DNA from: Paraburkholderia sp. PGU19
GTDB taxonomy: Bacteria; Pseudomonadota; Gammaproteobacteria; Burkholderiales; Burkholderiaceae
NCBI RefSeq assembly: GCF_013426915.1
Contig: NZ_AP023181.1
Span: forward strand, 558,001 to 622,000
Reading direction: 5' to 3'
Length of the DNA: 64,000 bases
Shown here: positions 46,355 to 55,547 of the stretch, one piece after another
How positions within the stretch are numbered: position 1 is the first letter of the stretch
Layout: the number at the start of each line of letters is the position of its first letter
The notes under the pieces: model-generated
Database searches by the model: none
Seen by the model: only the letters and a program-made list of their open reading frames with translations
What the model was told of the DNA's origin: nothing
Program-made: the position numbers and the translations under genes

Positions 46355-47037
46355 GATGCCTCCGCTTCCTCGCGGACTTCGAGCACGTAGCCCATGCCGC
46401 GCATGGTGTGCAGTAGCTTGGTTTGGAACGGGCCGTCGAGCTTCGCGCGCAGCCGCTTGATCGCTGTCTCGACGACGTTCGTGTGACTGTCGAAGTTCAC
46501 GTCCCAGACGAGTTCCGTGATGATCGCCTTCGACAGGATATCGCCCTGCCGTCGCGCGAGCACGCTGAGCAACTGGAACTCTTTCGCCGTCAGATCGAGC
46601 CGCACGCCGCTACGCGTCGCGCGCCTGCCGATCAGATCGACATACAGGTCGCCGACGCAGATCAGCGTCGATTCCTGCACGCGCGTGCGCCGTGCGAGCG
46701 CGTGCAGCCGCTCGACCAGTTCGAGAAACGAAAAGGGCTTGGTCAGATAGTCGTCGGCACCTTCGCGCAGGCCGCGCACGCGGTCGTTCACGTGATCGCG
46801 CGCGGTCAGCATGATGACGGGCGTCGACTTGCGCATGCGCAGCGCCTTGAGCACGCTGAGCCCATCGCGCTTGGGCAGCATCACGTCGAGCACGATGATG
46901 TCGTAGTCGAACTCGGACGCGAGATGCAGGCCCTCTTCGCCGTCCAGCGCGACGTCGACCACCCAGCCCTGCTCCGTCAGGCCACGGCGCAGATAATCGA
47001 CGACCTTGAATTCATCCTCCACGATGAGCAGCTTCAT
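46351..47037 (-). CDS. OmpR-type response regulator, CusR/CzcR-like
   Basis: 228 residues. Receiver with acidic pocket in IVEDE and phosphorylation site Asp51 (IIVLDVMLPKRDG), then a winged-helix DNA-binding domain (LDLTAKEFQLLSVLARRQGDILSKAIITELVWDV). Typical of metal- or envelope-stress-responsive pairs. It is followed by its kinase and preceded by the RND outer-membrane factor gene on the same strand, 78 bp away. Confidence 0.93.
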   Translation of the reverse strand: MKLLIVEDEFKVVDYLRRGLTEQGWVVDVALDGEEGLHLASEFDYDIIVLDVMLPKRDGLSVLKALRMRKSTPVIMLTARDHVNDRVRGLREGADDYLTKPFSFLELVERLHALARRTRVQESTLICVGDLYVDLIGRRATRSGVRLDLTAKEFQLLSVLARRQGDILSKAIITELVWDVNFDSHTNVVETAIKRLRAKLDGPFQTKLLHTMRGMGYVLEVREEAEAS

Positions 47038-47115
47038 GGGCGCTCCTTTTGTATTGTCCTCTTCATTATAAGTAGGCTTTTCAAACCTGTTCAGCCCGTC
47101 CTCTACACTTTGGTT

Positions 47116-48627
47116 TCAATCTGGTGGGTGCGTTATAGATGCGCCGTTATCGTTCGATGCATCTTTTGCCGCATCGCCCGGCATGCGCTGCGCGTCCGCT
47201 TGCTGCACGTCCCAGCCGCCGCCCAGGGCTTTCACGAGCGCGACGGATGTCGTCATCTGCTGGCCGTGAATCTGTACGTCCTGACGCTGGCTCGCCAGCA
47301 ATGATTGCTGCGCGGTGATCACATCCAGATAGGCGACGAGTCCGCCCGAATAGCGGTCGTTGGCGAGCGACAGCAGCCGCTGCGCATCGGCGACGGCATC
47401 GCGCGACTGCGACGCGGCGCTATCCAGAACGGAAAGCCCCGTGATGCCGTCCTGCACCTGCTGGAACGCCGTCAACACCGCTTGCCGGTAATTGGCCTGC
47501 GCAGCCTTGTAGCCCTCGCTGGCGAAATCGACATTGGCCGCGCGCCGCCCGCCGTCGAACACGACCTGGCTCAGCGCGGTGCCTAGCGACCACATCAGGC
47601 TCGGCGCGCTAAACAGGCTCGCGAGATCCGTGCTTTGCCAGCCGATGCCCGGCGTTAGCGTCAGGCTCGGAAAGAACGCCGCCTTCGCGACGCCGATCTG
47701 CGCGTTCGCCGCCGCCATCGCGCGTTCCGCCGATGCGATATCCGGGCGGCGCTGCAATACATCGCTCGGCAGGCCAAGCGGAATCGCAGGCACGGGATAC
47801 TCGACCACTTTCGGCTCAATCGAAAACTGCGGCGCGGGCACCGCGACGAGCGCGGCAATCGCATGCGCGAACTGCTCGCGCTGCGTGACGAGAAGCTGCG
47901 CCTGCACACGCGTCTGATCGAGCAGCGACTTCTGCTGCAACACGTCGAGTCCGGACACGGAGCCGAGATCGTGCTCGGTCGTCACGTAGTCGAGCGCTTT
48001 CTGCTGCAGCTGCACTGAGCGGTTCAACACGTCGATTTCCGCATCGAGCTCGCGCAACGAGAAATAGTCCGTGGCGAGATCGGTGGTGAGTACGAGCCGC
48101 GCATTCGCGAGATCGTCGAGAGACTGTTCCGCCGACGCCCGCGCGCCCTCCACTTCACGGCGAATGCGGCCGAACAGATCGACGTCGTAGTTGATCGTCG
48201 TGCCGATCTGCAAGTCGTTTTGCACCGTCGACGCGTTAGGCGTCGCGTAGTTGGTGACGGGCCGGTTCTTCGAAATGCGCTGCCGCGCCGCGGAAGCCGA
48301 CAGATCGACTTCGGGAATCAGTTGCGCGCGCGTGTTGGCGAGCGTGGCGCGTGCCTGCGCATAATGCGCACTGGCGGCGGCCAGCGTCTGGTTTTCCGCG
48401 AGCGCCTGCGATTCGAGCGTATCGAGCGTCGTGTCGCCGAACGCCTTCCACCAGTCCGGTGCGAGCGGCGCATGCGAGGGCTGCGCAAGACGCCAGTACG
48501 AATCGGTGCGCCACGTGGGCGGCGCGTCCGTCATCGGCGTCTTGTAGTCGGGGCCGACCGTGCATGCGCACAGCGTGGCCGCAAGAGCCAGCGTGCCCAT
48601 TCGCGCGGCAAGGATGAGCGTGTTCAC
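47116..48627 (-). CDS. RND efflux outer-membrane factor (OprM/NodT family)
   Basis: 503 residues. Lipoprotein-type signal with the lipobox-like LCACTVGPDY near residue 22, then the two OEP repeats: SASAARQRISKNRPVTN region and FPSLTLTPGIGWQSTDLASLF region. It forms the outer-membrane channel of the tripartite pump whose adaptor and inner-membrane pump genes lie directly upstream, overlapping the adaptor gene by 4 bp. C-terminal tail after residue 470 is not conserved. Confidence 0.93.
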   Translation of the reverse strand: MNTLILAARMGTLALAATLCACTVGPDYKTPMTDAPPTWRTDSYWRLAQPSHAPLAPDWWKAFGDTTLDTLESQALAENQTLAAASAHYAQARATLANTRAQLIPEVDLSASAARQRISKNRPVTNYATPNASTVQNDLQIGTTINYDVDLFGRIRREVEGARASAEQSLDDLANARLVLTTDLATDYFSLRELDAEIDVLNRSVQLQQKALDYVTTEHDLGSVSGLDVLQQKSLLDQTRVQAQLLVTQREQFAHAIAALVAVPAPQFSIEPKVVEYPVPAIPLGLPSDVLQRRPDIASAERAMAAANAQIGVAKAAFFPSLTLTPGIGWQSTDLASLFSAPSLMWSLGTALSQVVFDGGRRAANVDFASEGYKAAQANYRQAVLTAFQQVQDGITGLSVLDSAASQSRDAVADAQRLLSLANDRYSGGLVAYLDVITAQQSLLASQRQDVQIHGQQMTTSVALVKALGGGWDVQQADAQRMPGDAAKDASNDNGASITHPPD

Positions 48628-49874
48628 GACGCCGCCTTGTTCTTCGCCTGGGGTTGCGATGGAGGTTGCGATTGCGGACGCGTCACCACGACATGATCGC
48701 CGTCCTCGATCGAATCGCTCGGGTTGATGATCACGCGGTCGTTCGGTTCGATGCCGCTTTCGATTTCGAGCGTCTGCCCGAGATCCTGCGCAATCGTGAC
48801 CTTGTGCAGATGCACGACGCCATCGCCATCGACCACGGCAACGCGCGGCCCTTCGGCGCGGAACAGCAACGCATTGCCCGGCACCGACAACTGCGCGCGT
48901 GCGCCCGAAGGCAGCGCGACCTGCACGTAGGCGCCTGGCCTCAGCTTGCCGTCGGGATTGCGCAGTGTCACTTCCACCTGCAAGGAACGCGTGGGCACGT
49001 CGATCGCGCCGGAAATGTGCGTGATGCGTCCATTGAACTGCTGGCCCGGCAGTTCCGCCTGCGTGACGACCACGTCCTCGCCGACCTTGATGTTCTGCGC
49101 GTAGGCCTGCGGCAATTGCACGAAGACGCGCAGCGGGTCCGACTGCGCGAGCGCGAACAGCGCGCGGCTCGTGCCGCTGCCCGCGTCGATCAGATCGCCG
49201 ACATCGACATTGCGTTGCGTGACCACGCCCGCGAACGGCGCCACGATGCGCTTGAAGCTTTCGAGCTGGCGCAGCCGCTTCACGTTCGCTTCGGCGGCGG
49301 CGAGATTGGCCACGTCCTGCGAATAGGTGCTTTGCCGTTCGTCGAGTTCCTGTTGCGAGACGGCATCGCGCTGACGCAGCTGCTGCCAGCGCTCGTATGA
49401 GCTCTTCGCGAGGCCGAGGCTCGACTGGATCTGGTCGCGCTGCGCAACGGCTTGCGCGAGCTCCTGATCGATCTCAGGCGTATCGAGTTCGGCGAGCAAC
49501 TGGCCTTCCTGCACGCGTGCGCCGATATCGGCATACCAGTGCAGCAGATAACCCGTTGCGCGCGCGAAGATGGGCGACTCGACGTAGCCGCGCAAGGTTC
49601 CCGGCAGGACCGTGACGCCCGCGCTGCCATCCGTCTGCTTCGGCGTCACCACATCGACGTATTGCTTCGCGTTTTGCTGCGTGGTTTGCGCGACGGAGCG
49701 GCTTTGCATGATGTTCGCCACCACCGTACGCAACGCGCCGATCGCCAGCAGAATCAGCACGATCACGACCGCGATCTTCGCGCGGCGCCATTCGCGATGG
49801 CGCGGCGGCAGCGCGTGCCCGTCCTGGGTCTCCCGTGCGGGGATCGCTAGCGAAGAATGCGTTTTTTCAGTCAT
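48624..49874 (-). CDS. RND efflux periplasmic adaptor (membrane fusion protein)
   Basis: 416 residues from ATG 49874. One N-terminal membrane helix (about 31-50: IAVVIVLILLAIGALRTVV), a lipoyl/barrel-sandwich region (VLPGTLRGYVESPIFARATGYLLHWYADIGARVQEGQLLAELD), a coiled-coil hairpin (about 130-200) and the beta-barrel with ISGAIDVPTRSLQVEVTLRN. It links the inner-membrane pump to the outer-membrane channel. The frame is open further upstream, but that part overlaps the pump gene. Confidence 0.92.
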   Translation of the reverse strand: MTEKTHSSLAIPARETQDGHALPPRHREWRRAKIAVVIVLILLAIGALRTVVANIMQSRSVAQTTQQNAKQYVDVVTPKQTDGSAGVTVLPGTLRGYVESPIFARATGYLLHWYADIGARVQEGQLLAELDTPEIDQELAQAVAQRDQIQSSLGLAKSSYERWQQLRQRDAVSQQELDERQSTYSQDVANLAAAEANVKRLRQLESFKRIVAPFAGVVTQRNVDVGDLIDAGSGTSRALFALAQSDPLRVFVQLPQAYAQNIKVGEDVVVTQAELPGQQFNGRITHISGAIDVPTRSLQVEVTLRNPDGKLRPGAYVQVALPSGARAQLSVPGNALLFRAEGPRVAVVDGDGVVHLHKVTIAQDLGQTLEIESGIEPNDRVIINPSDSIEDGDHVVVTRPQSQPPSQPQAKNKAAS

Positions 49875-49902
49875 CTCAATCGTCCGTGTTCGGGCTGTGT
49901 CC

Positions 49903-52900
49903 TTACTCGTCGTCTCGGCCATGTCGTCCATGAGCGTCACCGTGCTGTTGCTCGCCGTGCTCCCGTGCCGCCTTGCGATGCACGAGCCGGCTGTGAATGC
50001 CCGCAAACAGCAAGGGCACGAAGAAAAGCGTCGATACCGTCGCGAACAGCAGGCCGCCGATCACCGCGCGTCCCAGCGGCGCGTTCTGCTCGGCGCCTTC
50101 GCCGAGTCCGAGCGCCATCGGGATCATGCCGATGATCATCGCGAACGCGGTCATCAACACGGGCCTGATCCGGCTCGCGCCCGCTTCGAGTGCCGCCGTG
50201 AGCGGCGGCGCGCCCGCCGTCAGGCGTTGGCGCGCGAACGACACCATCAGAATACTGTTCGCGGTCGCGACGCCCATCGTCATGATTGCGCCTGTCAGCG
50301 CGGGCACGCTCAGATGCGTGCCCGTCAGGAACAGCATCCAGACGATGCCCGCCAGCGCGGCCGGCAACGCGCTGACGATGATCAGCGGATCGATCCACGA
50401 CTGGAAGTTCACGACGATCAGCAGATAGACCAGCACGATCGCCATCGCCACGCCGATGCCCAGGCCGAAGTACGACGTGCGCATGGTCTGGACCTGGCCG
50501 CGTATCGCGATCTGGCTGCCGCGCGGCAACGTCGCGCGCGCCTGATCGACGAGCTTTTCAACCTGTTTGTCGACGCTGCCGAGATCGCTCCCCTCGACGC
50601 TCACGAACACATCGATCACCGGGCGGATGTTGTAATGCGTGACCATCGCGAACTGGGTCTGCGGCGAGACCTGCACGAGGTTGCCGAGCAGTTGCGTCGG
50701 CCCGGTCGACGTTGCCGATATGGGCGTGCGCAACAGTTGATCCACCGACGAAATCTGATATTGCGGCGTCTGCACGGCGAGGTTGTATTCGACGCCGTTG
50801 CGCGGATTGAACCAGAACCCCGGCGACGTCTGCGAACTGCCCGACAGCGAGATCAACAGATTCTGCGCGACATTGTTCGCGTTGAGATTCAGCTGCTGCA
50901 AACGCGTGCGGTCCATCTGCAGATTGATGACAGGCTCGTCGAGCTTCTGCTGGATGTGCGCATCGACGGCGCCGGGAATGGTGCGGATCTGCTTGAGCAG
51001 CTTGCGCGCAATGTCCAGATTGCCCTCCTGATTCGCGCCGACGATCTGCACATCGACAGCGGCGGGCAAGCCGAAGTTGAGGATCTGCGTGACGATATCG
51101 GCTGGCTGAAAGAAGAACTCGGTGCCCGGAAAGCGTTGCGGCAATATCGCGCGCAACCGGTCGACATAGCTAAGGCTCGGCTTGTGGTCTTCGTTGAGCG
51201 CAAGCAGTATGTCGCCGTCGAGCGTGCCGATCGTCCCCGCGTTGCTGTATGAGAGATTAATGCCGCTATATGGCAAGCCGAGGTTGTCGAGCACAGTGCC
51301 GAGTTCGTCGGGCGGAATCACCTCGCGCACTACCTTCTCGACCTGATCGGCGAGCCGCGCCGTTTCTTCGATCCGTGTGCCTGTCGGCGCGCGCATATGC
51401 AGGCGTATCTGGCCGGCGTCGACGCGTGGGAAAAAGTCTTCGCCCAACACGAACGCCAGGCCTAACGACACCACACAGAAGCCGAGGAACAGCGTACCGA
51501 ACAGACGCCGCCGCACCAGCAGGCTGCTGAGCACCATGATGTACGCGGCGCGCATGGTCTCGAAGCCGCGGTCGAAACGGTGATACATCCGCATGAACAG
51601 ATTGGGGCGTGCATTCGCGTCACGCTTGTGCGCGTGCCCCATCAGCAGCATCGCGAGCGTCGGCACGAGGGTTCTGGACAGCACGTACGACGCGAGCATC
51701 GCGAACACCACGGCTTCCGCGAGCGGCACGAACAGATAGCGCGCGACGCCCGTCAGGAAGAACATCGGCACGAACACGATACAGATGCACAGCGTCGACA
51801 CGAGCGCGGGAATCGCGATCTCGCCCGCGCCGTCGAGAATCGCATCGTGCAGATTCGTGCCCATGTGCAAGTGCCGCTCGATGTTCTCGATCGTGACGGT
51901 TGCATCGTCGACCAGTATCCCGACCGCGAGCGCGAGGCCGCCCAGCGTCATGATGTTGATGGTCTGTCCGAGCGCGTGCAGCGCGATCAGCGACGTCAGA
52001 ATGGACAGCGGAATCGAAATGGCGATGATGCAGGTGCTGCGCCAGTTGCCGAGAAACAGCAGGATCATCGCGGCCGTCAGCGCGGCGGCGATCACGGCTT
52101 CGCGCACTACGCCGCGAATCGCGGCTTTCACGAACACCGATTGATCGAATAGTGGCGTGACCTTGAGATCGGGCGGCAGCGCAGCCTCTGCGTTCGGCAA
52201 GAGCCCGCGCAGCGTGTTGACGATCGAGAGCGTCGACGCGCTGCCTGTCTTCAGAATCGAAATCAACACGCCGCGCCGGCCGTTCTCGCGCACGATGTTC
52301 GTCTGCGGAGAGAAGCCGTCGCGCACGTGCGCCACTTCGCGCAGATAGGTCGTCGCGCCGTTGACCGTGCGCACGGGAATGTCGTTCAGGCCCGCGACGG
52401 TAGTCGGCGAGCCGTTCATGTTGACCGTGTATTCCTTCGGTCCGATCTTCGCGGTGCCTGTGGGCAGGATCAGGTTTTGCGCGTTGACGGCGTTGACGAC
52501 GTCGAGCGGCGTCAGTCCCTTGGCGAGCAATGCGCGCGTGTCGAGATCGACGGAAATCAGACGGCTCTTGCCGCCATATGGATACGGCACGGCTGCGCCC
52601 GGAATCGTCACGAGTTGCGGACGCAGGAAATTGAGCGCCGTGTCGTTCAGATCCTGTTCGGATAAACGCGGGCTCGACAGCCCCAGTTGAATGACGGGAA
52701 TGCTCGAAGCCGAGTAGCTGATGACGAGCGGCGGCGTCGCGCCGGGCGGCATCTGTTTGAGTTGCGCCTGCTCGACGGCGACGGTCTGCGCGATGGCCGT
52801 CTGGATGTTCGCGGTCGGTTGCAGAAAGAGCTTGATGATCGCAATGCCCGCGAGCGATTGCGATTCGATGTGCTCGATGTCGTTGACGGTCGTCGTCAGG

Positions 52901-53109
52901 CTGCGCTCGTTGACGGACGTGATGCGGTTCGCCATGTCTTTGGCGGACAAACCCGTGTAGTTCCAGATAATGCTGACGACGGGAATGTTGATTTCCGGCA
53001 GCACGTCGACGGGCGTCGTGAACAGCACGAATGGTGTCGCCAGCACGATCAATATGGCCATCACGATGAACGTGTACGGCCGCTTCAATGCGAGATTGAC
53101 GATCCACAT
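49903..53109 (-). CDS. RND multidrug-type efflux transporter, inner-membrane pump
   Basis: 1068 residues, the full length of an AcrB/MdtB-type pump. Visible: the N-terminal helix and VDVLPEINIPVVSIIWNYTGLSAKDM; the transmembrane proton-relay segment LALAVGILVDDATVTIENIERHLHMG (two consecutive Asp); and duplicated transmembrane halves. Hydrophobe/amphiphile-type rather than heavy-metal-type, because the relay reads DD as in HAE pumps. First gene of the pump operon. The substrate is unknown. Confidence 0.94.
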   Translation of the reverse strand: MWIVNLALKRPYTFIVMAILIVLATPFVLFTTPVDVLPEINIPVVSIIWNYTGLSAKDMANRITSVNERSLTTTVNDIEHIESQSLAGIAIIKLFLQPTANIQTAIAQTVAVEQAQLKQMPPGATPPLVISYSASSIPVIQLGLSSPRLSEQDLNDTALNFLRPQLVTIPGAAVPYPYGGKSRLISVDLDTRALLAKGLTPLDVVNAVNAQNLILPTGTAKIGPKEYTVNMNGSPTTVAGLNDIPVRTVNGATTYLREVAHVRDGFSPQTNIVRENGRRGVLISILKTGSASTLSIVNTLRGLLPNAEAALPPDLKVTPLFDQSVFVKAAIRGVVREAVIAAALTAAMILLFLGNWRSTCIIAISIPLSILTSLIALHALGQTINIMTLGGLALAVGILVDDATVTIENIERHLHMGTNLHDAILDGAGEIAIPALVSTLCICIVFVPMFFLTGVARYLFVPLAEAVVFAMLASYVLSRTLVPTLAMLLMGHAHKRDANARPNLFMRMYHRFDRGFETMRAAYIMVLSSLLVRRRLFGTLFLGFCVVSLGLAFVLGEDFFPRVDAGQIRLHMRAPTGTRIEETARLADQVEKVVREVIPPDELGTVLDNLGLPYSGINLSYSNAGTIGTLDGDILLALNEDHKPSLSYVDRLRAILPQRFPGTEFFFQPADIVTQILNFGLPAAVDVQIVGANQEGNLDIARKLLKQIRTIPGAVDAHIQQKLDEPVINLQMDRTRLQQLNLNANNVAQNLLISLSGSSQTSPGFWFNPRNGVEYNLAVQTPQYQISSVDQLLRTPISATSTGPTQLLGNLVQVSPQTQFAMVTHYNIRPVIDVFVSVEGSDLGSVDKQVEKLVDQARATLPRGSQIAIRGQVQTMRTSYFGLGIGVAMAIVLVYLLIVVNFQSWIDPLIIVSALPAALAGIVWMLFLTGTHLSVPALTGAIMTMGVATANSILMVSFARQRLTAGAPPLTAALEAGASRIRPVLMTAFAMIIGMIPMALGLGEGAEQNAPLGRAVIGGLLFATVSTLFFVPLLFAGIHSRLVHRKAAREHGEQQHGDAHGRHGRDDE

Positions 53110-53395
53110 ACAGGTGTTGGTATCCGAAAGAAGCGCGCAAGTGAGACGTGAGGCAGCGGCGTCAGTGTCTTGCTGCGCGTCCGCGGCAACCAGGTGTAAA
53201 TGCTAGTGCGCGAGGCCCAACGAACTGATGGCGCCAAAATGGCAGTTTTGCCATTTTCGGCTTTGAATGCTATTTCTCATGCATGCACGTGTTACCGTCC
53301 GTTTCGGCGCGGGCGTTTTTGCGGCACGTGTCTTGCAGGCAACGCATGTAATCGGGACCGCTATACTCGTTCCACTGCTCGACAAAAAGGCCAAC

Positions 53396-54004
53396 ATGAA
53401 GCGTTTTTCGATGATTCGCGAGTTTCATCTCGCCGACTGGTTTACGCTCGGCAATGCCGTGTGCGGCACGGGCGCACTGTTTTCGATGATGAGTTATATC
53501 GGCAGCGCGAACGTCATGCACGTTTACTTCGCCTGTGCACTCGTGTTTGCGGCGCTGGTGTTCGACGTGCTGGATGGACGCATCGCGCGCTGGCGGCAGA
53601 AGGCTTCGCTGCTCGGGAAGGAACTGGATTCGCTAGCCGACGTGATCTCGTTCGGCGTGGCGCCCGCCATCATCGGCTATGGATGTGGCATGCGCGGCCT
53701 CTATGACCGCGTTCTGCTTGCGTATTTTGTGGCGTGCGGCGTGTCGCGGCTCGCGCGCTACAACGTGACGGCGGAGACGATGTCGGGCGGGACGGGGAAA
53801 GTGACACACTTCGAGGGCACGCCTATTCCGACATCGTTCGCAATCGTGCTGCTGCTCGCCATCGCCGCGTGGCAGGGGGCTCTCGGTCCGCAATTATGGT
53901 TCGGCGAATGGCGGATTGCAGGTCATGTGCTGCATCCGTTGACGCTGGTCTATGGCATTTCCGGATCGCTGATGATCAGCCGCATCCGTATTCCAAAGCC
54001 CTGA
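53396..54004 (+). CDS. pssA: CDP-diacylglycerol-serine O-phosphatidyltransferase
   Basis: 202 residues, type II PssA membrane protein. The CDP-alcohol phosphotransferase motif lies in DVLDGRIARWRQKASLLGKELDSLADVISFG: DG, AR, then G with two further Asp at the right spacing. Six or so hydrophobic segments follow. It makes phosphatidylserine, the precursor of phosphatidylethanolamine. I start at ATG 53396; the open frame extends to 53267. It stands as a single gene, divergent from the RND operon. Confidence 0.9.
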   Translation: MKRFSMIREFHLADWFTLGNAVCGTGALFSMMSYIGSANVMHVYFACALVFAALVFDVLDGRIARWRQKASLLGKELDSLADVISFGVAPAIIGYGCGMRGLYDRVLLAYFVACGVSRLARYNVTAETMSGGTGKVTHFEGTPIPTSFAIVLLLAIAAWQGALGPQLWFGEWRIAGHVLHPLTLVYGISGSLMISRIRIPKP

Positions 54005-54026
54005 TTGTCAGGCGTGCAGTGCGCAA

Positions 54027-54305
54027 TCAATTGCCGTTGTAAACGGTGCGATTGAGCGTTTGTAGTTGCCCGTCACGCTCGGACTGTATCAATTGCTGGC
54101 GCACGTCCTGACGCGTCTCCGGGTCATTACGGGCGCCTTGCGCCGCGCTGCCCCAATTCACGCCGCCCTGACCCGTGTCCGCTGGCGCGGCCGATTGCGC
54201 CTGGCTCTGGTCCATCGGTTGATCGCTCGGCATTTGTTGCGCATACGCGCTCGACATGGCTGCTACGCCCGCCGTTACCACGAGACTGAGAAGAAGTTGC
54301 TTCAT
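54027..54305 (-). CDS. Small secreted Gln-rich protein
   Basis: 92 residues with a signal peptide (cleavage after AYAQQ, about residue 22). The mature part is polar and Gln/Asp-rich (MPSDQPMDQSQAQSAAPADTGQGG), ending in RQDVRQQLIQSERDGQLQTLNRTVYNGN. It resembles small DUF4148-like periplasmic proteins common in Burkholderia, but I cannot place it firmly. Single gene, convergent with pssA. Confidence 0.65.
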   Translation of the reverse strand: MKQLLLSLVVTAGVAAMSSAYAQQMPSDQPMDQSQAQSAAPADTGQGGVNWGSAAQGARNDPETRQDVRQQLIQSERDGQLQTLNRTVYNGN

Positions 54306-54452
54306 TTCAAGGCTCCTTGATCGCGAGAGACTGTGCAGCGAATACAGTCGTCGCAGACGGCTCGCGGTGTCTGCAACGGCTGTATTAACTCTACGCTTCA
54401 AGAGTGGCGCAACGCTGGCATAAGTATGACGAAGCTGCCAGATTCGCTGCGG

Positions 54453-55484
54453 TTACGCCCGGCCTTCAAAACCCAACAGTACATTGACGGCATTGATGCC
54501 GATCTCATCGACCATGTACCCGCCTTCCATCACGAAGAGCGTCGGCAAACCAAAGCTCGCGAGCATTTCACCGACGCGCAGATAGTCCGGCGTGCGCAAA
54601 CGGAAATGGCTGATGGGATCGCCCTCGAATGTATCGACACCGAGCGAAACAACGAGCGCGTCGGGCGCATGATTCGCGATCGCCGAACCTGCGTGCTGCA
54701 ACGCAGGTCCGTACTGTTCCATTGCCGTGCCCTTCGGCAGCGGCAGATTCAGGTTGAAGCCCACGCCTTCGCCCGTGCCGCGCTCGCCGGCAAAGCCGGA
54801 GAAGTAGGGAAACGATACGGCGGGATCGCCGTGTATCGACACGAACAACACGTCATTGCGGTCGTAGAAGATATCTTGTGTGCCATTGCCGTGATGGAAA
54901 TCGATATCGAGCACGGCAACGCGCTTCGCGCCCTGCGAGATACAACGTTGCGCCGCTATGGCGGCATTGTTCAGATAGCAATAGCCACCCATGTATTCAC
55001 GGCCTGCGTGATGCCCCGGCGGGCGGCACAACGCAAAGACCGCCTTGTCGCCGCGTGCCAGTGCATCGATTCCTGTCAGCGCCGAGTTCGCGCTCGACGA
55101 CACCGCGCTCCACGTCCCTGCGTTGATGGGCGAACCGGCATCCATCGAAAAGAAGCCGAGCTTGCCGTCGATGAATTGCGGCATCGCCGTGGAGGGCAAG
55201 CCACGAACTGGCCAAACGAGCGGCAACGCCTGGCATGTGCGGCCCGTTGCGGCCCACTCGTCCCATGCCGATGCGAGAAATTCGACGTAGCGTTCGCTAT
55301 GTGCGCCGACATAGCACGCCCGCTCATAGACGTTCGGCGTTAGAACATCGCCCAGGCCCGCAGCCTTGACCTGCTTCAGCACGGTCTCTGCGCGGATCGG
55401 CTTTTCGAAAGAATCGGAGACGGCGCCGTCCTTGAGTTCGACGCCTTGATGCAAGCGGTGATCGCTACTGTAGATGGTTTGCAT
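54453..55484 (-). CDS. Histone-deacetylase-family amidohydrolase (acetylpolyamine amidohydrolase-like)
   Basis: 343 residues, HDAC/AphB fold. Catalytic His pair in FALCRPPGHHAG, zinc ligands in LDIDFHHGNGTQDIF (Asp, His) and SLGVDTFEGDPI (Asp), and the catalytic Tyr region in MEGGYMVDEIG. In bacteria such enzymes remove acyl groups from polyamines and related amines. It lies 63 bp after atoE on the same strand and may be co-transcribed. The natural substrate cannot be told from the sequence. Confidence 0.88.
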   Translation of the reverse strand: MQTIYSSDHRLHQGVELKDGAVSDSFEKPIRAETVLKQVKAAGLGDVLTPNVYERACYVGAHSERYVEFLASAWDEWAATGRTCQALPLVWPVRGLPSTAMPQFIDGKLGFFSMDAGSPINAGTWSAVSSSANSALTGIDALARGDKAVFALCRPPGHHAGREYMGGYCYLNNAAIAAQRCISQGAKRVAVLDIDFHHGNGTQDIFYDRNDVLFVSIHGDPAVSFPYFSGFAGERGTGEGVGFNLNLPLPKGTAMEQYGPALQHAGSAIANHAPDALVVSLGVDTFEGDPISHFRLRTPDYLRVGEMLASFGLPTLFVMEGGYMVDEIGINAVNVLLGFEGRA

Positions 55485-55547
55485 GGTTCTGTACGCCGCA
55501 GAAAGGAACGCACAGTCTACCGTTGCGGCACCGCATTGCGAACGACG

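Noticed and set aside
49612..51252. 546-codon plus-strand open frame
   Set aside because: Antisense to the RND pump and adaptor; Arg/His/Asp-rich shadow without motifs.
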